Assembly (NCBI RefSeq): GCF_014384795.1
Contig: NZ_JACRSR010000002.1
Coordinates: 248,001 to 312,000 of the forward strand
Length of the DNA stretch: 64,000 bases
Direction: 5' to 3'
Origin: Gehongia tenuis
Lineage (GTDB): Bacteria > Bacillota > Clostridia > Christensenellales > NSJ-53
The notes beneath the pieces were generated by a model that made no database searches, was not told the DNA's origin, and saw nothing but the letters and a program-made list of their open reading frames with translations. Made by a program: the position numbers and the translations under genes. Position 1 is the stretch's first letter; every line of letters begins with the position of its first letter. Of the stretch, positions 58,984-64,000 are shown piece after piece.

Positions 58984-59664
58984 ATGCGGTACGAAATTTC
59001 TGGCGAATCCCTGCCCGCGGTCACCTGTTGGCTGAATTCGGGAGAGAGCATGATCACCGAGCGGGGCTCCATGAGCTGGATGTCCCCCAACATGGTCATG
59101 GAGACCACCACCAGCGGTGGTCTGGGCCGGGCTCTTGGACGGATGTTCGCGGGAGAAGCTCTGTTTCAAAACCGGTATACCGCGAACGGCGACGGCATGA
59201 TCACCTTTGCGTCCAGCTTTCCGGGAAGCATCATGCCCTTTGAGATCACCCCCGGCGAAGGACTCATCGTGCAGAAGTCCGGGTTTCTCGCTTCGGAAGC
59301 CGGTGTCGAACTCTCCATCCATTTTCAGCGCAAGCTGGGCAGCGGCTTTTTCGGCGGCGAAGGTTTCATCCTGCAGCGCCTCTCCGGAAATGGAACCGCT
59401 TTTGTAGAAATTGACGGCTCCCTCATGGAATACGATCTCCAGTCCGGCCAAACCATCGTGGTGAGCAGCGGGCATCTGGCCGCCATGAGCGAAAGCTGTT
59501 CCATGGATGTGCAGACCGTGAAGGGCGCCAAAAACATCATTTTCGGCGGTGAAGGCCTGTTCAATACCGTTATCACCGGGCCGGGCCGGGTCATTCTGCA
59601 GACCATGCCCATCAGTTCGGTGGCCGGCGCGCTGGCCCCCTTCTTCCACAACAACAACGGTTAA
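58984..59664 (+). CDS. TIGR00266/AIM24-family protein
   Basis: A 226-residue beta-sandwich protein of the AIM24 type: YEISGESLPAVTCWLNSGESMITERGSMSWM at the start and the Gly-rich SGGLGRALGRMFAGE segment are family features; the C-terminus ends in PFFHNNNG after a TGPGRVILQTMPI strand. The biochemical role is unknown. AGGGAGG precedes the ATG. Single gene ending at a bidirectional terminator. Confidence 0.92.
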   Translation: MRYEISGESLPAVTCWLNSGESMITERGSMSWMSPNMVMETTTSGGLGRALGRMFAGEALFQNRYTANGDGMITFASSFPGSIMPFEITPGEGLIVQKSGFLASEAGVELSIHFQRKLGSGFFGGEGFILQRLSGNGTAFVEIDGSLMEYDLQSGQTIVVSSGHLAAMSESCSMDVQTVKGAKNIIFGGEGLFNTVITGPGRVILQTMPISSVAGALAPFFHNNNG

Positions 59665-59666
59665 AC

Positions 59667-59697
59667 GGCAAAGGCCGCGCCAGAGCGCGGCCTTTCT
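59667..59697. terminator. bidirectional intrinsic terminator
   Basis: AAAGGCCGCGC and GCGCGGCCTTT; modest T-run. Lies between converging genes. Confidence 0.8.
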
Positions 59698-60572
59698 CAT
59701 TGTTCATCCATCACTGTCACGCCTCGGCTCTGGGTGCGCACCGCCCGTGAAAAGCCCCAGTCCTTCCGAAGCTCCTGGGCGGATTTCCTCGCCTGCTCAC
59801 CATTTTCAAAAAGACCCAGCACCGTGCTTCCGCTGCCGCACATGAGCGCGCCCATCGCTCCGGCATTGACAAGGGCGGCCTTGGCTTTCAGGATGTCCGG
59901 GCACAGCTCCGCCGAGCCCGGCTCAAGGCCGTTGCCCCAAAGCTCCGGAATGCGGCGGCTTTCGCCCCTTTTCAGCGCCTCCACCAGCGCCTCCGTCCGA
60001 GGGCGCCGGCCCAGCCTGTCCAGCCTGAGCCTGCCATAGGACAGCCGCGTGGAAACGCCCTTCCTTGGCTTTAACAGCACCAGATGGAAGGCGCCTCCGC
60101 CGGACAGCGGCGTCAGCTCATCCCCCACGCCCTGGGCCCGGCACAGCCCGCCCCGAATCATGAAGGGCACGTCGGCGCCCAGCCTTCCGCCCAGTTCGCA
60201 GAGCCTTTCTTGACTGTATTTCAGCTTCCACAGCCGGTTCAAACCCACCAGGGCGGCGGCGGCATCGGCGCTGCCGCCGCCAAGGCCCGCCGCCACAGGA
60301 ATCGTCTTGGTGAGTTCCGCGGCCACCCCCTCCGAAACGCCGGAGGCTTCCCGCATGAGCGCCACCGCCTTCAGCACCAGATTATCCCCATTTGCTGGAA
60401 CCGGACGGCCCGCCACGCAAAACGTATCCTCCCTGGCGGATTCTAGCGTCAAAACATCCCAAAGCCCAATGGACTGCATCACCATATCCAGCAGGTGATA
60501 GCCGTCCTCCCGTCTGCCCAAAACATCAATGGACCAGTTGATCTTGGCTCTTGCCATGAGTGTGATTTTCAT
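59697..60572 (-). CDS. ispE: 4-diphosphocytidyl-2-C-methyl-D-erythritol kinase
   Basis: GHMP kinase of the MEP isoprenoid pathway. 291 residues. Start MARAKINWSIDVLGRREDGYHLL gives the substrate motif (KIN, DGYH), and the ATP loop is PVAAGLGGGSADAAA (about 90-104). MCGSGSTVLGLF is the third GHMP motif. ATG 60572 has AAGGAG 5 bases upstream. Monocistronic between terminators. Confidence 0.95.
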   Translation of the reverse strand: MKITLMARAKINWSIDVLGRREDGYHLLDMVMQSIGLWDVLTLESAREDTFCVAGRPVPANGDNLVLKAVALMREASGVSEGVAAELTKTIPVAAGLGGGSADAAAALVGLNRLWKLKYSQERLCELGGRLGADVPFMIRGGLCRAQGVGDELTPLSGGGAFHLVLLKPRKGVSTRLSYGRLRLDRLGRRPRTEALVEALKRGESRRIPELWGNGLEPGSAELCPDILKAKAALVNAGAMGALMCGSGSTVLGLFENGEQARKSAQELRKDWGFSRAVRTQSRGVTVMDEQ

Positions 60573-60628
60573 GATTGCTCCTTCAGGCTTTTTCTTCATT
60601 ATAAGCGAGCCTGTCCAGTCCATCAATG

Positions 60629-60653
60629 AAAAAAGGCGGAGGAAATCCTCCGC
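60629..60653 (-). terminator. intrinsic terminator
   Basis: GCGGAGG (60636-60642) and CCTCCGC (60647-60653), followed on the minus strand by CTTTTTTC; ends the SPOCS-LysM gene. Confidence 0.83.
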
Positions 60654-60660
60654 ACTTCAT

Positions 60661-62202
60661 TTATGCGCTTTGATCCTTCCGCAGATACAGAATAACCCGC
60701 TCACCCTCAGTAAGATGTTCCGGCAGCTCCGGATTGTAATGGAGAACCTCGTCCTGAGCGATGTAGTAATTCTTGGCGATGTCCCACACCGTCTCGCCGT
60801 CCTTGGCGAAATGGATGATCATGCCCGTCACCCGCTCCGGTTCATCCTCGCTCACCTCGAGATCGGTGAGCACCTGATACTGATCGGGCCTTTGGGTCTC
60901 CACATCCAGACTCATGGCCGCCCTCACTTCCAGCGAATCGGGAGCTATGAGGGACTGACTCACATGATCCACAAGGAGTCTTTGGTCGGTCAGTTCCTCG
61001 CCCTCAGGAAGCTCCAGCCTGAAGGGCGCCTGGGCCACAAAACTGCTGAGACCGCTGCTGTCCGAGGGAAGATAGAGCACCTCGCCCTCCAATACGCCGT
61101 CCACTGTCAGCTGGCCGTTCTCCTTTTGAGCCGAGGTTACCGAAGGGAGCACTTTCACCTCCAGCACCCGTCCCATGGGCGGTGAGGACGCCGGTGCCAT
61201 AAGCTCCGCCTTCACCATCACCGTCTGCTGCTGAGATGCCGCCGGCTGTTCCACCGTGTAGGTATTATAGACGGGCTGGGTCATATGGGCCGGCGAATAA
61301 GCGTCGGTCACCACATCGGACTCCACCTGATCCCACAGGCAGGCCTGCGCTTTGATGGAAATCTCCGCCCGGAGAATGGTCCGTTCACCGGCAGCGTTTT
61401 CCAGCGGCTGGATATAGATGTCCTCCACCTCAATCCACATTTCCGCCTGCTGTCCCTCCCGGGCCTCCGGAATATCCACCGCGACCTGAATCGGAATATT
61501 CTGCTCGGTTTCAGCCACGGGGACCTCCTCATCCCCGGTGGCATAGGCGGCCTGCAGCACCATTTCACCCTGAGCTTCCACCCGGCCGTCCAGCGTAACG
61601 GGCATCAGATCCTTGCAGTGAATTTTGGACAGCAGCACCGTATCCGCAGGCGGCTGGGCGGCGGACAGTTCCATTTCCTCCCGGATCACCGCATGGGTGC
61701 TTCCCTCACTGATATACGAGGGCCATTTCATGGGCTGGGTGGCCACCTCCACCTCCGCGTCTCCGCCGGGCACATAGAACTGCACCTGTTTCGGATTCCA
61801 TACCATCACGCAGAGGTTGACCACCGCCTGCACCGTACCCCGGCGTCCGGACAGCCGTTCACACTGAATGTGTTCGATCACCGGAGCAACCCGCACCATC
61901 ATCTTGGGCGCGGCGCCCTCCACATCCACCGAATGGGAGAACCCAAAGGTGTTGGTCATGCACTCCACCCGTCCCTGGGTGGATAGATAAACGTTGGAGA
62001 AGGTCACCGTACCGTTGACCATCACTTTATTTTGCAAGAGCTCCACGGAGCTGACCACCATTCTGGCGTCGCATAGCAGCATGCGCTCCATATCCGGCCG
62101 GTCATCGGGCAGCGCAACCTCGCCTTCCACCACCGCCTGGGAACACGTTCTGCCCACCATCTGCCGAAGACTCACCGTATCCTGCCTCAAATCCATTCCC
62201 AT
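60661..62202 (-). CDS. DUF3794 (SPOCS) and LysM spore-coat-type protein
   Basis: A 513-residue protein with repeated SPOCS (DUF3794) domains: an N-terminal copy (SQAVVEGEVALPDDRPDMERML) and a later copy around residues 160-440 with paired LPEG/QxxI strands. The C-terminus is a LysM domain (MIIHFAKDGETVWDIAKNYYI, then NPELPEHLTEGERVILY). Such proteins associate with the spore coat or cortex. ATG 62202 has AGGAGG 9 bases upstream; the frame continues upstream through veg but those codons are non-coding. No signal peptide. Confidence 0.88.
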   Translation of the reverse strand: MGMDLRQDTVSLRQMVGRTCSQAVVEGEVALPDDRPDMERMLLCDARMVVSSVELLQNKVMVNGTVTFSNVYLSTQGRVECMTNTFGFSHSVDVEGAAPKMMVRVAPVIEHIQCERLSGRRGTVQAVVNLCVMVWNPKQVQFYVPGGDAEVEVATQPMKWPSYISEGSTHAVIREEMELSAAQPPADTVLLSKIHCKDLMPVTLDGRVEAQGEMVLQAAYATGDEEVPVAETEQNIPIQVAVDIPEAREGQQAEMWIEVEDIYIQPLENAAGERTILRAEISIKAQACLWDQVESDVVTDAYSPAHMTQPVYNTYTVEQPAASQQQTVMVKAELMAPASSPPMGRVLEVKVLPSVTSAQKENGQLTVDGVLEGEVLYLPSDSSGLSSFVAQAPFRLELPEGEELTDQRLLVDHVSQSLIAPDSLEVRAAMSLDVETQRPDQYQVLTDLEVSEDEPERVTGMIIHFAKDGETVWDIAKNYYIAQDEVLHYNPELPEHLTEGERVILYLRKDQSA

Positions 62203-62283
62203 TGGATTTTTCCTCCTTCCAATCCATCCCACTGTAGTAATACATGATATGGAGGAAGTCCCCCAAATATGATGGACGGAAAA

Positions 62284-62316
62284 ACAAAAAAAGGATCGCA
62301 GCCGCGATCCCTTTTT
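62284..62316 (-). terminator. intrinsic terminator of veg
   Basis: GGATCGC (62293-62299) and GCGATCC (62304-62310), followed on the minus strand by TTTTTTTG. Confidence 0.87.
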
Positions 62317-62564
62317 CAGGAGAGCATTTGAGAGACGGGTTGTTCGTCCCAGAACAGCTCCACCGCCTGGGTTAGTACATCCGTATACGTGAAGCTCATG
62401 CAGCCTTCCGCCGCCCGAACGGTGAACAAACTGGGGTAGGTCCCCTCGATCACGCCTTGCTTGAGGCTGTGATTTCGCCTTTCCCGTTTCGTACGGAGCC
62501 ATACGTCCCGGCCCACCCGATCCTTCAATTCCTTTTGAATATAGATAAGGCTTTGACTTTCCAT
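62316..62564 (-). CDS. veg: Veg family protein
   Basis: An 82-residue small basic protein matching Veg: DRVGRDVWLRTKRERR (usually lysine-rich), VIEGTYPSLFTV (highly conserved) and a C-terminal FTYTDVLTQAVEL. In B. subtilis Veg is highly expressed and stimulates biofilm genes; it usually lies close to ispE, as here. The upstream region holds a DnaA-box cluster. Confidence 0.93.
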   Translation of the reverse strand: MESQSLIYIQKELKDRVGRDVWLRTKRERRNHSLKQGVIEGTYPSLFTVRAAEGCMSFTYTDVLTQAVELFWDEQPVSQMLS

Positions 62565-62655
62565 GGGCGCCGCTCCCTTCTTTTAGCTCTAGGATGCCCC
62601 GGGGAAAGCTCTTTCATGCGGAGAAAGACAAACTTGTTTACAAAAAATCAAAATT

Positions 62656-62800
62656 TGTGGATAACTACTTGGGTTTATCCCAATTCCAGCGCTTTTGGAG
62701 CCGACTTTATCCACATTATCCACATACTTATCCCCAATCGCCCATGTTTTGGGCTTTTGCGAATGTGCATAAATTTCTGCTTTTGTTCACATTACCCACA
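62656..62800. promoter_or_regulatory. DnaA-box cluster between spo0A and veg
   Basis: This 330-base non-coding stretch (62565-62897) contains TGTGGATAA (62656-62664, perfect box on minus), TTATCCCAA (62675-62683), TTATCCACA (62707-62715), TTATCCACA (62716-62724), TTATCCCCA (62728-62736) and TTACCCACA (62792-62800). Three are exact matches to the DnaA consensus and three differ by one or two bases. Two perfect boxes abut head to tail. Confidence 0.78.
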
Positions 62801-62850
62801 CATCCCCGCTTGACGGTTACATAATCCAATTACTCACGCCAGTACGGGAT

Positions 62851-62883
62851 AAAAAAGAGCGGCAAGGATGACCTTGCCGCTCA
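62851..62883. terminator. intrinsic terminator of spo0A
   Basis: GAGCGGCAAGG and CCTTGCCGCTC around ATGA; TTTTTT follows on the minus strand. Confidence 0.88.
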
Positions 62884-62897
62884 CAGCACAGAGAAGT

Positions 62898-63677
62898 TTA
62901 AGCCGATTTTTCCATGATGAGCTTGTCCGCCACCAAAGCAATAAACTCACCGTTGGTGGGTTTGTCGCTTTTCGTGTAGACATGGAAACCGAACAGCTGG
63001 TTGATGTTCTCAATTTTGCCTCGGTTCCATGCCACCTCGATAGCGTGGCGGATAGCGCGCTCCACCTTGGAAGGGGTCGTATCAAAGTGTTTTGCGATGG
63101 ACGGATAAAGCTCCTTGGTGATGCGGCTGATAATATCGTTGTTTTCCACCGCCAGCTTCACCGCGTAGCGCAGGTAATGGTATCCCTTGATATGAGCCGG
63201 AATACCAATCGTGAGAAAAATGGAGGTGATCTTCTCCTCCAGGGACCTGGCCGGCTGAGGCGCGGCCGCTGCAATCGGCGGCACGGACAGCACCGTCTGA
63301 TTTTTCATGCGCCCAAGCTCCACCACTCGCTGAGTCAATACGCCGAGATCCAGGGGCTTAACCATGTAATATTTGGCGCCAAGGTTGATCGCCTTGCGTA
63401 CCAGGTCCTCCTGACCCAGCGCGGTGAGCATGATCACGTCCGGACGCTTGCCGGTGCACGAAGACATCCGCTCAAGCACCCCAAAACCGTCCAGCTCCGG
63501 CATGATGATGTCCAGCACCATCACGTCGGCTTCCACCTGGTTGAGAAGTTCCAGCGCCTGCATTCCGTCTCCGGCCACGCCCACGACTTCCACGTCGTTT
63601 TGGCTGTCCAGATACTGCTTGATGATCCCCCGGATCTCCCTGTTGTCGTCCACGACCACTACTTTGACTTTTTCCAC
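62898..63677 (-). CDS. spo0A: sporulation master regulator Spo0A
   Basis: A 259-residue response regulator. The receiver domain has the acidic pair in VVVDDNRE, phospho-acceptor Asp in MVLDIIMPELDG (about 55), Thr in MLTALGQE and Lys in VKPLDLG. The C-terminal effector domain (from about 145) contains the 0A-box helix in YPSIAKHFDTTPSKVERAIRHAIEVAW. Start is GTG 63677, with AGGAGG 8 bases upstream; the ATG-led longer frame is not needed. A 0A box (63937-63943) lies upstream, consistent with autoregulation. Confidence 0.97.
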   Translation of the reverse strand: MEKVKVVVVDDNREIRGIIKQYLDSQNDVEVVGVAGDGMQALELLNQVEADVMVLDIIMPELDGFGVLERMSSCTGKRPDVIMLTALGQEDLVRKAINLGAKYYMVKPLDLGVLTQRVVELGRMKNQTVLSVPPIAAAAPQPARSLEEKITSIFLTIGIPAHIKGYHYLRYAVKLAVENNDIISRITKELYPSIAKHFDTTPSKVERAIRHAIEVAWNRGKIENINQLFGFHVYTKSDKPTNGEFIALVADKLIMEKSA

Positions 63678-63778
63678 ACGAGAATCCTCCTTTTCAAATT
63701 GCGTCTGTATTTTATACTGCATACCGATTCTTTCGAACCATCTATGCAATGATTCGCGCAACTCTCTTACCCTTGGAT

Positions 63779-63807
63779 ATCATAACATAAAATATGATAT
63801 AAATAAA
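63779..63807 (-). promoter_or_regulatory. spo0A: candidate vegetative promoter of spo0A
   Basis: Minus strand TTTATT (63802-63807) and TATGAT (63779-63784) with a 17-bp spacer, about 95 bases before the start codon, in a very AT-rich stretch. Confidence 0.5.
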
Positions 63808-63936
63808 GTGATTTTTTAAAATTTTCTATAAAAAATTAAAACCTTTGTTGGACCAAAGCTTTTCGTGAATTCCTATTTTGGCAGGGCTTAGATTTTCACT
63901 ATAATTCGTGCATTTTCCCCAAAATGTTCTTTACTT

Positions 63937-63943
63937 TTCGACA
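63937..63943 (-). promoter_or_regulatory. 0A box upstream of spo0A
   Basis: Minus strand TTTGTCGAAAA contains the consensus TGTCGAA exactly. It lies about 130 bp upstream of the -35 box proposed above, so a second, closer promoter may exist. Confidence 0.6.
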
Positions 63944-63945
63944 AA

Positions 63946-63974
63946 TAAAAAGGGCACCGATCATCGGAAGCCCC
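63946..63974 (-). terminator. intrinsic terminator of the gene upstream of spo0A
   Basis: GGGC.CCGAT and ATCGG..GCCC hairpin; on the minus strand CTTTTTATTTG follows. The gene it ends (spoIVB in many relatives) lies beyond the window. Confidence 0.75.
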
Positions 63975-64000
63975 ATTTATCATTTTCCTGCCCATTTAAA

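Overview
The window looks like chromosome from an anaerobic, endospore-forming Firmicute of class Clostridia with moderately high GC. The evidence is Spo0A, SpoIIR, SleB/YpeB, a SPOCS-LysM protein and Veg (sporulation); NrdD/NrdG, AdhE and two [FeFe]-hydrogenase homologues (strict anaerobic fermentation); a meso-diaminopimelate MurE with DapF; KtrA/KtrB-type potassium uptake; and a large SRP RNA with an Alu domain. No phage, insertion sequence, CRISPR array or rRNA was seen. The species cannot be named from the sequence.

Layout. 1-9.5 kb: end of an alpha/beta hydrolase, dcd, two unknown genes, cardiolipin synthase with a membrane partner, a broken GNAT gene, a Zn-phospholipase-C-like protein, an amidase-like protein, tRNA-Ser(GGA), and a LacI regulator with two oxidoreductases. 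9.6-12.1 kb: a tetrahydrofolate riboswitch, folT and an ABC exporter. 12.1-20.7 kb: a fermentation and hydrogen-sensing block (adhE, 2Fe-2S protein, HydS-like sensory hydrogenase, SpoIIE-type phosphatase, group-B-like hydrogenase), followed by an M20 peptidase with an in-frame amber codon. 20.8-25.3 kb: a GntR/ABC operon with a clear operator, then a CNNM-type transporter and an AI-2E-family permease behind a structured leader. 25.3-29 kb: nrdD-nrdG-GNAT under a cobalamin riboswitch. 29-32.5 kb: a thiol/Fe-S operon (DUF134 regulator, Mrp, C_GCAxxG_C_C protein, CoA-disulfide reductase-rhodanese). 32.5-40.1 kb: murE-dapF, a ferredoxin-type aldo/keto reductase, ktrA/ktrB and a soluble PAS histidine kinase. 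40.2-44.5 kb: an RHH protein, SRP RNA, a DUF4097/ECF-sigma operon and a PspC protein. 44.5-53.8 kb: a conserved Firmicute housekeeping cluster (GH18, upp, arginine-phosphatase-like, tsaC, ZIP transporter, prfA, prmC, DUF1385, rpmE, rho). 54-64 kb: pyrG, DUF1934, ypeB-sleB, spoIIR, an AIM24-type protein, ispE, SPOCS-LysM protein, veg, a DnaA-box cluster, and spo0A with a 0A box upstream.

How it fits together. The most coherent physiology is redox and fermentation control. adhE has a near-consensus promoter with Rex-like palindromes beside it, and it lies upstream of a hydrogen-sensing hydrogenase/phosphatase module with no recognisable terminator between them. Vitamin status is read twice by RNA: tetrahydrofolate for folT, and cobalamin for the B12-independent ribonucleotide reductase, which implies a B12-dependent class II reductase elsewhere in the genome. 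The right end is a sporulation and replication neighbourhood in which six DnaA-box-like sites lie between spo0A and veg.
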